A DNA stretch of 64,000 nucleotides from positions 1 through 64,000 of the forward strand of contig CAMLIZ010000001.1 of the NCBI GenBank assembly GCA_946480245.1. Direction: 5' to 3'. A program made the translations under genes and the position numbers. This stretch comes from an uncultured Pseudomonadota bacterium. Its GTDB lineage: Bacteria > Pseudomonadota > Gammaproteobacteria > Burkholderiales > Burkholderiaceae. The notes beneath the pieces were generated by a model. It saw only the letters and a program-made list of their open reading frames with translations, was not told the origin of the DNA and ran no database searches. The stretch's first letter is position 1. Each line of letters opens with the position of its first letter. Shown here in pieces: positions 18,566-27,299 of the stretch.

Positions 18566-20740
18566 CTAGGGCACCTCGTCCACCAGAACGGGCCGGTGCG
18601 GCGGCGGGCCGTCGTCGCCGCCGAGGCGGAAGCGACGCAGCACCAGGCCGGACTCGACATCGTCGGCACTGAGGCCGCGCGCCAGGTGGTAGCCCTGGCC
18701 CATGTCGCATCCGAGCGCGCGCAGGCTCAGCATCTGGGCCTGCGTCTCGATGCCTTCGGCGATCACCGACAGGCCCATCGCGCGGCCGAGGAACACGATC
18801 GCCTTGACGATCGCGTTGTTCGATTCGTCGCCGAGGTTCGATACGAACGAGCGATCGATCTTCAGGCTGCCCAGCGGCAGTCGCGACAGGTGCGTCAGCG
18901 ACGAGCTGCCGGTGCCGAAGTCGTCCACGCTGAGCTGGAAGCCGAGCGTGTGCAGCTCGCGCAGCAGCGGCAGCGCTTCGGTCAGGCGCTCGGTGAGGAT
19001 GTTCTCGGTCAGCTCCAGCACCAGGTCGCGCGGACGCAGGCCGGCCGCGGCCAGGGCCTGCGTGATGCGCGACACCAGGCCGCCCGCGCTCAGGTCCTCG
19101 CCGGAGATGTTCACGTGCATCACCAGCGAATCGCCGCCATGCATCACGCGCCGGAAGCGGCGCAGCTGGCGGCAGGCGTCGGACAACACCAGGTCGGTCA
19201 GCTCGACCATCAGGCCGGCTTCCTCGGCCACCGGCACGAAGGTGCTCGGGCCGATGCTGCCCAGCTCCGGATGGTCCCAGCGCAGCAGCGCCTCGAAGCC
19301 GGCCAGCCTGCTGCTGCGCAGGTCGAAGATCGGCTGGTAGTCCACGTGCAGCTGCTTGCTGGCCACCGCCGTGCGCAGCTCGCCCTCGAGCAGCATGCGC
19401 TCCGACACTTCCTCGCGCAGGCTGATGTCGAACAGTGCATAGCGCGCCCGGCCGGCGCCCTTGGCGCGGTACATCGCGATGTCGGCGTCGCGCAGCACGT
19501 CGCTCGGCGTGCTGTAGCCGAAGCGGCTGGAGGTGATGCCGATGCTCGCCGTGGCGTTGACCGGCATGCCCTGGATCAGCACCGGCTGCGACAGCAGCTT
19601 CAGCAGGCGCTCGGCCAGGGCCACCGAGTAGGCGGCGCAGCCGCGGCCTTCGACCAGGATCGCGAATTCATCGCCGCCCAGCCGCGCCACCACGTCCTGC
19701 GGGCGCAGCTGCTGCTGCAGCAGCTTGGACACGCGCACCAGGAACTCGTCGCCGGCCGCGTGGCCCAGCGTGTCGTTGATCAGCTTGAAGCGGTCGAAAT
19801 CGAGGAACAGCAGGCTGAACTCGTGGCTGTCGTCGGCGCCCGAACGCTCCAGCGCCTCGCACAGCAGCTCATGCAGCCGGCGGCGGTTCGGCAAGCCGGT
19901 GAGGCTGTCGTGGTAGGCGATCAGCTGCAGGTCGTGCAGGTGGCGGCGCGCCTGTTCCTGCTCGCGCGCCATCGCCTCCAGCTGGGCCGAGCGCATGGCC
20001 TCGTTGGCCTCCTGCTGGCGCACGAACAGGTGCATCGCCGACAGCAGCAGCGCGATGATCGGCGCGCCGGCCATCAGCACGCCCATGCCGGAGCGCTGCA
20101 GCGTGAGGTAGGCCAGTGCCGCGATGCAGGCGCTGGCGCTGTAGGAGATGCCGAGCCAGCCGTAGTCGTGGAACAGCTCCGACAGGCGTGCGCCCTCGTT
20201 GCGCTTCAGGTTCGGCAGCAGCGTGACGAGCAGCGTGTTGATCACGAAGTGGCACAGCGCGAACAGCACCGTGATGCCGAGCAGCACGGCCTGTGAATCG
20301 GCGCCGGTGCCGCCCGCGGCGCGCAGAGCGGCTTCCAGGCCGAAGCCCGCGCAGCACATCGAAATGGCGGCCGTGGCCGGGCTGAAGATGCGGCTGCTCC
20401 AGCGTCGCGAGGTGCGGCACGAACTGACCGCAGCTTCCGAGGCGCTGGCGATCACCGCCACTGCCGGCCCGTAGAGCAGCAGCAGCGTGAAGACGAAGAT
20501 CTCGCCGGCCGCGAACGAATGCCGCGTGCCGGGCAGGCGAAGCGGGAACAGGCCGACCAGCATCGTCATCGCGATGCCGGCCACGGCCTGCAGCGCGGCG
20601 CCGCCCTGCAGCTGGTGCACGGCGTGGTCCAGGGCCCAGCACAGGGTCACGGTGCCGGCGGCCACGGTGGCCCACCACAGCGTCTCGGCCTTGCGGTTGT
20701 AGTCGGGCAGCAGCGCCCGGCGCATGCGCTCGGTGCTCAT
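18566..20740 (-). CDS. Membrane GGDEF-EAL c-di-GMP signalling protein
   Basis: 724 aa. An N-terminal membrane region with several helices occupies residues 20-245. A GGDEF domain has an intact GGDEF at 355-359 and an RxxD inhibitory site at 346-349 (RPQD). An EAL domain begins near residue 465 with EALLR at 483-487 and keeps NISGEDL, LELTEN, DDFGTG, KIDRSFV and EGIET. Both catalytic signatures look intact, so it could make and/or hydrolyse c-di-GMP. It lies upstream of and on the same strand as the pilus operon, a plausible control point for piliation (inference). Confidence 0.93.
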   Translation of the reverse strand: MSTERMRRALLPDYNRKAETLWWATVAAGTVTLCWALDHAVHQLQGGAALQAVAGIAMTMLVGLFPLRLPGTRHSFAAGEIFVFTLLLLYGPAVAVIASASEAAVSSCRTSRRWSSRIFSPATAAISMCCAGFGLEAALRAAGGTGADSQAVLLGITVLFALCHFVINTLLVTLLPNLKRNEGARLSELFHDYGWLGISYSASACIAALAYLTLQRSGMGVLMAGAPIIALLLSAMHLFVRQQEANEAMRSAQLEAMAREQEQARRHLHDLQLIAYHDSLTGLPNRRRLHELLCEALERSGADDSHEFSLLFLDFDRFKLINDTLGHAAGDEFLVRVSKLLQQQLRPQDVVARLGGDEFAILVEGRGCAAYSVALAERLLKLLSQPVLIQGMPVNATASIGITSSRFGYSTPSDVLRDADIAMYRAKGAGRARYALFDISLREEVSERMLLEGELRTAVASKQLHVDYQPIFDLRSSRLAGFEALLRWDHPELGSIGPSTFVPVAEEAGLMVELTDLVLSDACRQLRRFRRVMHGGDSLVMHVNISGEDLSAGGLVSRITQALAAAGLRPRDLVLELTENILTERLTEALPLLRELHTLGFQLSVDDFGTGSSSLTHLSRLPLGSLKIDRSFVSNLGDESNNAIVKAIVFLGRAMGLSVIAEGIETQAQMLSLRALGCDMGQGYHLARGLSADDVESGLVLRRFRLGGDDGPPPHRPVLVDEVP

Positions 20741-20743
20741 GGC

Positions 20744-20854
20744 TCAGTCCCGCTTCGGCTCGACAGCCGCCGGCTTCGGTGCGTCCTCACCCTCGCTCAG
20801 CACCAGCACGTCACAGCATGCGAGCGCAGCGATTGCAAAAGTGTGGTTGGACAT
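20744..20854 (-). CDS. Small 36-residue ORF upstream of GGDEF-EAL gene
   Basis: This short ORF begins MSNHTFAIAALACCDVLVL and ends in a charged tail (EPKRD). Its ATG has a near-perfect ribosome binding site (GAGGAGG, six bases away), and its stop lies three bases before the ATG of the GGDEF-EAL gene. That suggests translational coupling. The hydrophobic N-terminal half with a Cys pair could insert in the membrane. No family is recognised; it may be a real micropeptide or a leader peptide. Confidence 0.55.
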   Translation of the reverse strand: MSNHTFAIAALACCDVLVLSEGEDAPKPAAVEPKRD

Positions 20855-21003
20855 TCGGAACCTCCTCGATGACGAGCACCTGTGTCCGTAGGTGTCGCTC
20901 CGAGGGGGTTTCGGCACACTTGGTTACATACAGTTACTTCATTCCTTCGGCGTGCGGTGGCGGTGCCGGGCGAGCAGAGGTTCATGCGTGACGGAATGCC
21001 GGC

Positions 21004-21393
21004 TCAGTGGGCCAAGGCCCCTGGCTCCGGCAACAGCTCGGGCCATTCCAGCGGCTCGTCTTGCAACGAATCTTTGCGGCTGTGTGCGGCCGAGGCGGCA
21101 TAGCCGGCGCGCAGCGTGGGCCGGCAGGGCAGCGCCGCGCGGGACGCGGGCGACCGCGCCGGCGCCGTGTCCAGCATCGCGTCGGCCAGCAGGCGCTTGA
21201 GCTGCACGTTCTCGCTTTCGAGTTCGGCCAGGCGCTCGGCCAGCGATGACTTGCCGGCCACGATGCGCGCCCGCCACTGGTAGTAGCTGCGCTCGCTGAA
21301 TCCGTGCTTGGTGCACAAGGCGCGCACCGGCACGCCGGCGTCGGCTTCGCAAAGAAAGCCAAGGATCTGCTCGTCAGTGAATCGCTTGTTCAT
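21004..21393 (-). CDS. Solitary IS3 OrfA-like HTH protein in the T3SS regulon
   Basis: 129 aa. The N-terminal 60 residues match the OrfA transposase/HTH family of IS3 elements (KRFTDEQILGFLCEADAG, CTKHGFSERSYYQW), followed by a Leu-zipper-like stretch (LAERLAELESENVQLKRLL). The C-terminal part, from about residue 75, is not typical. No OrfB, terminal inverted repeats or other IS parts flank it. A strong ribosome binding site (AGGAGG) precedes the ATG, and a perfectly spaced copy of the T3SS promoter element lies 70 bases upstream on the same strand. I infer a domesticated DNA-binding regulator rather than a mobile element. Confidence 0.75.
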   Translation of the reverse strand: MNKRFTDEQILGFLCEADAGVPVRALCTKHGFSERSYYQWRARIVAGKSSLAERLAELESENVQLKRLLADAMLDTAPARSPASRAALPCRPTLRAGYAASAAHSRKDSLQDEPLEWPELLPEPGALAH

Positions 21394-21462
21394 TTCATCC
21401 TCCTAGCGGCGTTCGTCATGGAATCGCGCCCTGCGGCGCCCAAGCCAACGGCTGGCGCATCG

Positions 21463-21505
21463 AGGTTCGCGTGGCGCCGCCACTGGTCCACAGCAGGGCA
21501 AACCC
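21463..21505 (-). promoter_or_regulatory. T3SS-box A (minus strand), for the OrfA-like gene
   Basis: Reading the minus strand: GGG, ten bases, TGTGGACCA, sixteen bases, AACCT. It ends 69 bases before the ATG of the OrfA-like gene and faces away from T3SS-box B in the same intergenic region. Confidence 0.8.
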
Positions 21506-21557
21506 TGGCCGTTGCGCGCGCACTCCCTGGTCCGCGGGGGGCGGTGCCGGAAGCGTC

Positions 21558-21600
21558 GGGTTACCACCAATGTGGACCAGTCTTCGCGCTGCCGGAACCT
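21558..21600 (+). promoter_or_regulatory. T3SS-box B, for the sctI-sctR operon
   Basis: GGG-N10-TGTGGACCA-N16-AACCT, ending 32 bases before the sctI start codon. Here and in box E the left part contains CCACCAATGTGG, a short inverted repeat. Confidence 0.85.
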
Positions 21601-21632
21601 CGCTCCACCCTCACAGCCACGTGGAGCACGAA

Positions 21633-22052
21633 ATGATTGATCCCATTGCACCGACCGGTGCGATCTCCGCGCTCTCCGCCACCTCCGGCGCGCAATCGTC
21701 GTACCCCGCCTTCACGCCGGCGCTGGAGCCGGTCGGCGCGGCGCCCGCCGCCGACGCGGCGCACTTCCACGCGATGGTGGTCGCCCCCGAGGCCTCCACC
21801 GAAAGCGTGAGCAGCAAGCTGGTGGACGCCGGCATGAACCTGTCGCACCGCTATGCCGAGCGCATGGACGCCGCGCACACCCTGGCCTCCATCTCGCCGG
21901 ACGAGCTGGGCATCGACAACACCGACTACATGCGGGCCATGCTCCAGGTCCAGACCTCGCTCAACGAGGTCACCGTGGAGCTGCAGAGCACCGCGCAGAT
22001 CGCGAACTCGGTGAAAGACAGCTTCAACGGCCTGTACCGCATGCAGGGCTGA
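21633..22052 (+). CDS. sctI: T3SS inner rod protein (SctI/YscI/HrpB-like)
   Basis: 139 aa. The call rests on size, position as first gene of the export operon, and the C-terminal helical region (VTVELQSTAQIANSVKDSFN followed by GLYRMQG), which matches the inner rod family pattern ending in a short helix and L-x-x-MQ. The N-terminus is Ala/Pro-rich and lacks a signal peptide, as expected for a type III substrate. ATG 21633 has GGAG seven bases upstream; T3SS-box B lies just ahead. The rod joins the export gate to the needle. Confidence 0.75.
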   Translation: MIDPIAPTGAISALSATSGAQSSYPAFTPALEPVGAAPAADAAHFHAMVVAPEASTESVSSKLVDAGMNLSHRYAERMDAAHTLASISPDELGIDNTDYMRAMLQVQTSLNEVTVELQSTAQIANSVKDSFNGLYRMQG

Positions 22053-22068
22053 GCGCCGGGAGCCCGCG

Positions 22069-22341
22069 ATGCCGACCGTCACGCTTCTCGACTACTCCTA
22101 CCAGACGCTGGTGCTGGTGGCCGTGCTCGCGCTGCCTGCCGTGATCACGTCGGCGCTCGTGGGCCTGCTGGTCGGCTTCCTGCAGGCGATCACGCAGGTG
22201 AACGACGTCTCGATCTCGCAGGCCGCCAAGCTGATGGCCACGCTCGCCGTGCTGCTGGTCACCGTGCGCTGGATGGGGCACGAACTCGTGACGTTCACCG
22301 AACAGCTCTTCAGGAACTTCCCCGTCGTCGTCGTCCATTGA
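22069..22341 (+). CDS. sctS: T3SS export apparatus protein SctS
   Basis: 90 aa with two hydrophobic helices (VLVAVLALPAVITSALVGLLVGFLQA in part, and KLMATLAVLLVTVRWMG) and the FliQ/SctS signature QAITQVNDVSIS. It forms part of the export gate with SctR, SctT and SctU. The gene lies 16 bases after sctI, away from its usual partner sctR, which ends the operon. Confidence 0.95.
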   Translation: MPTVTLLDYSYQTLVLVAVLALPAVITSALVGLLVGFLQAITQVNDVSISQAAKLMATLAVLLVTVRWMGHELVTFTEQLFRNFPVVVVH

Positions 22342-22368
22342 CGCCGCCCCGTCGACCAGGTGCCCGCC

Positions 22369-24108
22369 ATGAACATCGATCCTCTCCGAACCGCCGTGCA
22401 GCTTGGCCGCGCGCTGTGCCTGGCGCTGCTGCTAGGCCTGCTGGCCGCCGGCCCGGCCGCCGCCGAATCCAGCGTGCTGACCATCGACGGCTACGACGGC
22501 GTGCAAGTGCCGTGGAAGCTGAAGCGCCTGGTGCTGAAGTCCGAGAACAAGGACATCGGCGACCTGCTGCGGCAACTGGCCTCGAGCAATGAGCTGGCGA
22601 TCCAGGTCGACGATCGCATCAAGGGAACGGTCAGCGCCAACTTCTCGATGGCGCCGCAGGCCATCCTGGACATGCTGTCGCGGACCTACGGGTTCTTCTG
22701 GTTCTACGACGGCAACTCGATCATCGTGTCGCCGGTGAGCGACGTGAAGATCGACATGGTGCGGCTGGCGCCCGACGCGCTGTCCAACCTGACCAACACG
22801 CTGCGCCGGCTGGGCGTGTACGACCCGCGCTTCCCGATCCGGGTCGATTCGGCCAACCGCCTCGTGGTGCTCAGCGGCCCGTCGCGCTATGTCGACATGC
22901 TGTCCAGCATCTCGCGCGCGCTGCAGGATTCGGCCGAGCAGAAGGCGCCCACCGAGGTGCTGGTGTACCCGCTCAAGTACGCCTGGGCCGAGGACCGCAC
23001 GCTGCCGTCGGGCGACAGCTCGGTGGTGATTCCCGGCGTGGTGACGGTGCTGCGCGGCATCTACGGCCAGGCCGACGACCGCATCTCGGTGCGCAGCGTC
23101 TCCAGCGTGCATCCGCGCTCGCGCCGCTCGCTGGCCGGCGGCGGCGTCGCCCGCACGCACTACGGCTTCTACGACAAAGTGGCCGAAGAGGCGCAGGGCG
23201 GCTCCGTGCGCGAGACCGTCAACCAGGTGCTGCAGAGCGCCGCCGCGCGCGGCGACGTGCCGGCCCAGACGCTGCCGGTGATCGTGGCCGACGCGCGCCG
23301 CAATGCGGTGGTGGTGCGCGACCTCGCCGACCGGCTGCCGCGGCACAAGGCCCTGATCCAGGAACTCGACAAGCGCTCGGCGCTGGTGGAGATCGAGGCC
23401 CGGATCGTCGACGTGCGCAGCGAGGCCGTGGCCAGCCTCGGCGTCGACTGGAACCTCACCGGCCACCGCGCGTCGCTGCAGATCGGCTCCGGCGGCACCG
23501 ACTCGCCGCTGCGCGCCAGCGCGTCGCTGGCCACCGACCCGATCGACACCACCAGCCCGCAAGGCGGTCGCTTCACGGTGATGGGCGGCAGCGCCGCGCA
23601 GTTCCTCATCTCGCGCATCCGCGCCCTCGAGCAGGACGGCAAGGCCCGCATCGTCGGCACGCCGCGCGTGACCACGCTGGACAACGTGCAGTCGGTCATG
23701 TCGAGCAAGGAGGTCTTCTACGTCAAGGTGCCGGGCACCTACGCGTCGGACCTGTTCGAGGTCTCCGCCGGCGTGTCGCTGACCGTGCAGCCCTTCGTCA
23801 TCCACGACGACGACGGCGCCTCGGTGCGCATCGCGGTCAACATCACCGACGGCGCGGTGGACAAGACCAAGCAGGTGGACGGCATCCCGCTCACCACGCA
23901 GAGCGAGATCAACGCCGAGGCGATCGTGAAGGACGGTGCCAGCCTGCTGGTGGCGGGCTACGTGCGCGAGGAGGAGACCACCAGCAAGTCGGGCGTGCCG
24001 GTGCTGTCCAGCCTGCCGGGCGTGGGCGCGCTGTTCCGCGAGACCAACAGCAACTCGGTGCGGCAGGAGCGCTTCTTCCTGCTCACCCCGCACATCATCA
24101 CGCCGTAG
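22369..24108 (+). CDS. sctC: T3SS outer membrane secretin SctC
   Basis: 579 aa. A signal peptide (ALCLALLLGLLAAGPAAA) is followed by the N0/N1-type domains (for example NKDIGDLLRQLASSNELAIQ and RPDSANRLVV-like) and the C-terminal secretin pore domain (LEIEARIVDV, VGTPRVTTLDNVQS, YVREEETTSKSGVPVLSSLP, FFLLTPHIITP). It forms the outer membrane ring of the injectisome. ATG 22369 is chosen; a GTG nine bases upstream is possible. No pilotin gene is recognised nearby. Confidence 0.95.
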   Translation: MNIDPLRTAVQLGRALCLALLLGLLAAGPAAAESSVLTIDGYDGVQVPWKLKRLVLKSENKDIGDLLRQLASSNELAIQVDDRIKGTVSANFSMAPQAILDMLSRTYGFFWFYDGNSIIVSPVSDVKIDMVRLAPDALSNLTNTLRRLGVYDPRFPIRVDSANRLVVLSGPSRYVDMLSSISRALQDSAEQKAPTEVLVYPLKYAWAEDRTLPSGDSSVVIPGVVTVLRGIYGQADDRISVRSVSSVHPRSRRSLAGGGVARTHYGFYDKVAEEAQGGSVRETVNQVLQSAAARGDVPAQTLPVIVADARRNAVVVRDLADRLPRHKALIQELDKRSALVEIEARIVDVRSEAVASLGVDWNLTGHRASLQIGSGGTDSPLRASASLATDPIDTTSPQGGRFTVMGGSAAQFLISRIRALEQDGKARIVGTPRVTTLDNVQSVMSSKEVFYVKVPGTYASDLFEVSAGVSLTVQPFVIHDDDGASVRIAVNITDGAVDKTKQVDGIPLTTQSEINAEAIVKDGASLLVAGYVREEETTSKSGVPVLSSLPGVGALFRETNSNSVRQERFFLLTPHIITP

Positions 24109-24115
24109 GCCGCAC

Positions 24116-25093
24116 ATGGAACACGCTGTCGCCTACGTCCTCGTCGAGACCGGCCTGCACGCGGGTGCGCGGCTGGAGCTGCACGACGCGCAGGTCTGGT
24201 ACTCGGTCGGCGGCATGGTGGATGCCGAGTACTGGCTCGCCGACGCCGAGCTCGCCGACGCCAAGGCGGAGTTCCGCCGCGCCGGCAGCACGCTCGAGGT
24301 CCGCCTCGTCAGCGGGCCGCCGATGTTGCTCGATGCCGCGTCGATCGAGGCCGGCGGCGAGCCGGTGCCGTTCACCAAGCCGCTGCTGTGGGGCGGGGTG
24401 TCGTTCCGCGCCGCCGTGATGCCGAAGCCGGCCGAGGCGCCGGCCGACAAGCCGGCCGTGCCCAGCGGGCAGCGGGCCGCGCTGGCCGGCGTGCTGGCGG
24501 GTGGGCGCCGCGTGCTGGGCAACCGGCGCGCCGTCTCGATGGTGCTCGCGCTGGCCGCGATCATGGTGCCCGCGGCCATCGTGCTGGCGCTGCTGAGCTC
24601 GCTGCTGCAGGAGCATCGCAGCCAGGACCTGCAGCGGCAGGCACTGTCGGCCCAGCAAGACCCGCAGGTGCAGCTGCAGCGCGCCAAGGCGGCGGCCCAG
24701 CGCCTGTCGGACCTGATCGGCTCTCCGGCCGTCAGCGTGAGCGCGCTCGACAGCAAGACGCTGGCCGTGTTCGGCAGCCGCGTGCCGTCCTCGCTGCGCG
24801 ACCAGATCCAGGCGGCTGCGTCGCAGTTCGAGCACGACTTCACCGTGCGCGACCACGTCGCCTACCTGGCCGAGGGGGTGCCGCACGCGGCGCTGCTGAC
24901 GCACCTGCCCGATGGCATCGACCTCGTGCAGTACGGGCCGCACGGCTTTCTCCGCGGCCACGACGGGCGCCTGTACCTCAACGGCGGCGTGCTGCCCGAC
25001 GGCATGCAGGTGGACCTGATCCGCGACGGCGAGGTCCTGTTGAGCCGCGGCAATGAACGAGCGGTGCTGCGCGCCGGCGTAGACAACCCATGA
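24116..25093 (+). CDS. sctD: T3SS inner membrane ring protein SctD
   Basis: 325 aa. An N-terminal FHA-like cytoplasmic domain (about 1-105) and a Pro/Ala linker are followed by one membrane helix (MVLALAAIMVPAAIVLALL, about 142-160) and a short periplasmic part with one or two ring-building modules. It is shorter than YscD (about 420 aa). It lies between sctC and the small YscE-like gene, and its stop overlaps an ATG that is probably not the true start of that gene. Confidence 0.85.
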   Translation: MEHAVAYVLVETGLHAGARLELHDAQVWYSVGGMVDAEYWLADAELADAKAEFRRAGSTLEVRLVSGPPMLLDAASIEAGGEPVPFTKPLLWGGVSFRAAVMPKPAEAPADKPAVPSGQRAALAGVLAGGRRVLGNRRAVSMVLALAAIMVPAAIVLALLSSLLQEHRSQDLQRQALSAQQDPQVQLQRAKAAAQRLSDLIGSPAVSVSALDSKTLAVFGSRVPSSLRDQIQAAASQFEHDFTVRDHVAYLAEGVPHAALLTHLPDGIDLVQYGPHGFLRGHDGRLYLNGGVLPDGMQVDLIRDGEVLLSRGNERAVLRAGVDNP

Positions 25094-25113
25094 GCGAACC
25101 AAGGAGTACCGAC

Positions 25114-25356
25114 ATGCAAGACATGCCCTGGATGAAGCCCGATTTCGACCTGCGGGCAGTGATCGCCGGCGATGCGTCGGGCGCGTTTCGCGCGTCCGTC
25201 GAACGCACGCTGCAGGCGCTCGCCGAGCGCGTGGAACGCCAGCGCCCGCTGTGCCGCGACGCCGCACTGCGCGAGCGCATGGACGGCCTGCTGGTCGCCT
25301 GCGAGACGGGATCGGCCGTACTGGCCGCCGCCTACGACGCCGTGAGCGCCGTCTGA
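25114..25356 (+). CDS. Small T3SS protein, YscE/HrpF-like position
   Basis: 80 aa, mostly helical (RASVERTLQALAERVERQR, LRERMDGLLVACETGSAVLAAAY). ATG 25114 has AAGGAG seven bases upstream, so it is preferred to the ATG at 25090 that overlaps sctD. Size, helical content and position beside a YscG-like gene fit the needle co-chaperone YscE/SctE group, but sequence alone does not prove it. An alternative is an HrpD/HrpF-type accessory protein. Confidence 0.6.
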   Translation: MQDMPWMKPDFDLRAVIAGDASGAFRASVERTLQALAERVERQRPLCRDAALRERMDGLLVACETGSAVLAAAYDAVSAV

Positions 25357-25374
25357 ACCGAACGGAGCGATGCG

Positions 25375-25770
25375 ATGAGCGACGAACTGTGCACTCCCTC
25401 CGACATGCGCCTGCTGGGCAACATCGGCTTCCTCGCCACCAAGATGGGCTGGCGCGACGAGGCCGAGGCGCTCTATGGCTCGCTGGCCGCCGTGGTGCAG
25501 AGCAAGGCGGACCTGTATTTCGCCTGGCTGGTCGCGCGCTGCGAGCTGGGCAACATGGACGGTGCCTGCGAGCTGATGGCGCGCCTGGAGACCACGCCGC
25601 AGGTGCCGGCCGAGATGGTGCTGATGGCGCAGTGCTACCTGCAATGCGCGGGCGGCGCGCCCGGGTGGGTTGACCTGGCACGCCGCGTGGTTCGCGGTGG
25701 CCCCGAGGCCTTCGGCTACGAGACCGCGCGCGCGATGCTCGACGAGCACGACCGCCAGGCCGTGCGATAG
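25375..25770 (+). CDS. sctG: T3SS needle chaperone-like protein (YscG/SctG, TPR fold)
   Basis: 131 aa with TPR-like helical pairs (LLGNIGFLATKMGWRDEAEALYGSL and YFAWLVARCELGNMDGACELM, partial quotes). This matches the YscG/PscG/HrpG group, which caps the polymerising end of the needle subunit together with YscE. CGGAG precedes the ATG. Its presence implies a needle-like substrate; two candidates are encoded at 41792 and 43232. Confidence 0.75.
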   Translation: MSDELCTPSDMRLLGNIGFLATKMGWRDEAEALYGSLAAVVQSKADLYFAWLVARCELGNMDGACELMARLETTPQVPAEMVLMAQCYLQCAGGAPGWVDLARRVVRGGPEAFGYETARAMLDEHDRQAVR

Positions 25771-25785
25771 GGCGAGGAGACAGCG

Positions 25786-26592
25786 ATGCGCCGAACCCTG
25801 ACGCTGTTTGCACTCTGGCTGTGCTTGTGCCTGGCGGGTTGCGGCATGGAGCTGTACTCCAACCTGAGCGAGCAGGACGCCAACGAGATGATCGTCGAGC
25901 TGGCCCGCGGCGGCATCCGCGCCAGCAAGGATTCGCCCGACGGCAAGAGCTGGGCCGTCAAGGTCTCCGAATCCGACATGGCGCGCGCGCTCGAGCGCCT
26001 GAAGGCCGCCGCGCTGCCGCACGAGAAGAAGGCCAGCATGGCCGACCTGTTCGAAAAGGGCCACCTGGTCTCCACGCCCTATGAGGAGCGGGTGCGCTAC
26101 GTGTACGCGATCTCGGAGGAACTGTCGCGCACGCTGTCGCAGATCGACGGCGTGGTCACCGCCCGCGTGCACGTGGTGATCCCCGACAACGATCCGCTGG
26201 CCACCCGCGTGCAGCCCTCGTCGGCCTCGGTCTTCATCAAGCATCGCGCCAACGTCGACCTGCAGTACCTCACGCCGTCGATCAAGAACCTGGTCGTCAA
26301 GAGCATCGAGGGCCTGACCTTCGAGAACGTCAGCGTCTCGTTCTTCCCGGCGGCCGTGAACGAAGAGCACACCGAGCCGGTCGTTCCCAGCACCAAGCTG
26401 CTGCCGATCGGCCTGGAGGATGCGGGCTTCACGGTGCGCGACCTGCTGTTCCTCGGCCTGGCCACGCTCGGCCTGCTGATGGGCGCGCTGATCGCCTGGC
26501 GCCTGCTGCGGCGCCCCGCACCCGCGGTGCCGGCGGCCGCGCCGGCCGGTGCCGGCGCCGGCACCGGCTCCACGCCCCGGGGAACGCGGTGA
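25786..26592 (+). CDS. sctJ: T3SS inner membrane ring lipoprotein SctJ
   Basis: 268 aa. The signal peptide ends in a lipobox (CLAGC, Cys near residue 20). The periplasmic part follows the YscJ/HrcJ pattern: ELYSNLSEQDANEMIVEL, KVSESDMARALERL, STPYEERVRYVYAISEEL, TRVQPSSASVFIKH. One C-terminal membrane helix (LLFLGLATLGLLMGALIAW) precedes a Pro/Ala tail. It builds the MS-ring-like inner ring with SctD. Confidence 0.97.
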   Translation: MRRTLTLFALWLCLCLAGCGMELYSNLSEQDANEMIVELARGGIRASKDSPDGKSWAVKVSESDMARALERLKAAALPHEKKASMADLFEKGHLVSTPYEERVRYVYAISEELSRTLSQIDGVVTARVHVVIPDNDPLATRVQPSSASVFIKHRANVDLQYLTPSIKNLVVKSIEGLTFENVSVSFFPAAVNEEHTEPVVPSTKLLPIGLEDAGFTVRDLLFLGLATLGLLMGALIAWRLLRRPAPAVPAAAPAGAGAGTGSTPRGTR

Positions 26593-27299
26593 AGGCCGCC
26601 CCCGCGCCGTTTCGCGGCCTGCTCGGGCGCTGGGTGGAGCGGCGCGAGCGCGCGACCTGGATCGAGCTGTTCAATGCCAGCCTCGGCCATCCGCTGGCCT
26701 ACGTGCATCCGGCCGCATGGGCGCCGCTCACCGGCGCATCGCGGCGCCTGCTGGTGCGCCCGGCGCAGGCCGCGCCGCTGGCCGCACAGCACCTGTGGGC
26801 CGATCTGGAAGCACGGCGCGGCGGCGTGGTGGCACCGCTGGACTACGCGCTGCGTCAGTCCGCGCTGTGGCAGCTGGTGATGTGCCTGAACCGGCGCGAG
26901 ATGCTCACGGTGGCGCTGTGGTGCGGCGCGATCGTGGTGCGCCGGCGTGTCGCCGGCGGTGTCGACCGGCGCAGTGCGGGCCGCTGGCGCAGCCGCCTGG
27001 GCGAAGGCTTGTATGCCGACGTGCTCGCCTCGTCGGGCGTGCTGGGCAAGTGCACGCCGCTGCCCGAGGCGCGCGAGCTGGCCAGCGGCCGGCTGCTGCT
27101 GGACCTCGGGCTGGCCTTGCTGCTGTCGTGGTCGGCCGACGCGCAGGGCTGGGCCGCGCGTCGCATCGAGGCCGCCGCCGGCCCGCACAGCCGCCGGCTC
27201 CCCCACTACCTGGGCCCGGATGCGTTGACGCCCGCGCCTGCTGCGGCGGTGGAGCCGCTGCTGATGGCGTTCGTCGGGAGGCACTGCGATGGCAAATGA
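26589..27299 (+). CDS. sctK: T3SS cytoplasmic sorting platform protein SctK
   Basis: 236 aa starting with GTG that overlaps the sctJ stop. Features of the SctK/HrpD group are FNASLGHPLAYVHPAAW near the N-terminus and conserved helices such as LRQSALWQLVMCLNRREM. SctK links the sorting platform to the SctD ring. Low conservation of this family makes the call depend partly on its place between sctJ and sctL. Confidence 0.85.
   Translation: MKAAPAPFRGLLGRWVERRERATWIELFNASLGHPLAYVHPAAWAPLTGASRRLLVRPAQAAPLAAQHLWADLEARRGGVVAPLDYALRQSALWQLVMCLNRREMLTVALWCGAIVVRRRVAGGVDRRSAGRWRSRLGEGLYADVLASSGVLGKCTPLPEARELASGRLLLDLGLALLLSWSADAQGWAARRIEAAAGPHSRRLPHYLGPDALTPAPAAAVEPLLMAFVGRHCDGK

Noticed and set aside
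20873..20893. TCCGTAGGTG shared by the region before the 36-codon ORF and the region before the anti-sigma at 54093.
   Set aside because: Only about ten bases match, flanks differ and spacing to the genes is unlike, so chance cannot be excluded.
21004..21393. Active IS3 insertion sequence.
   Set aside because: No OrfB, inverted repeats or target duplication seen; only an OrfA-like HTH gene remains, with T3SS-type control.
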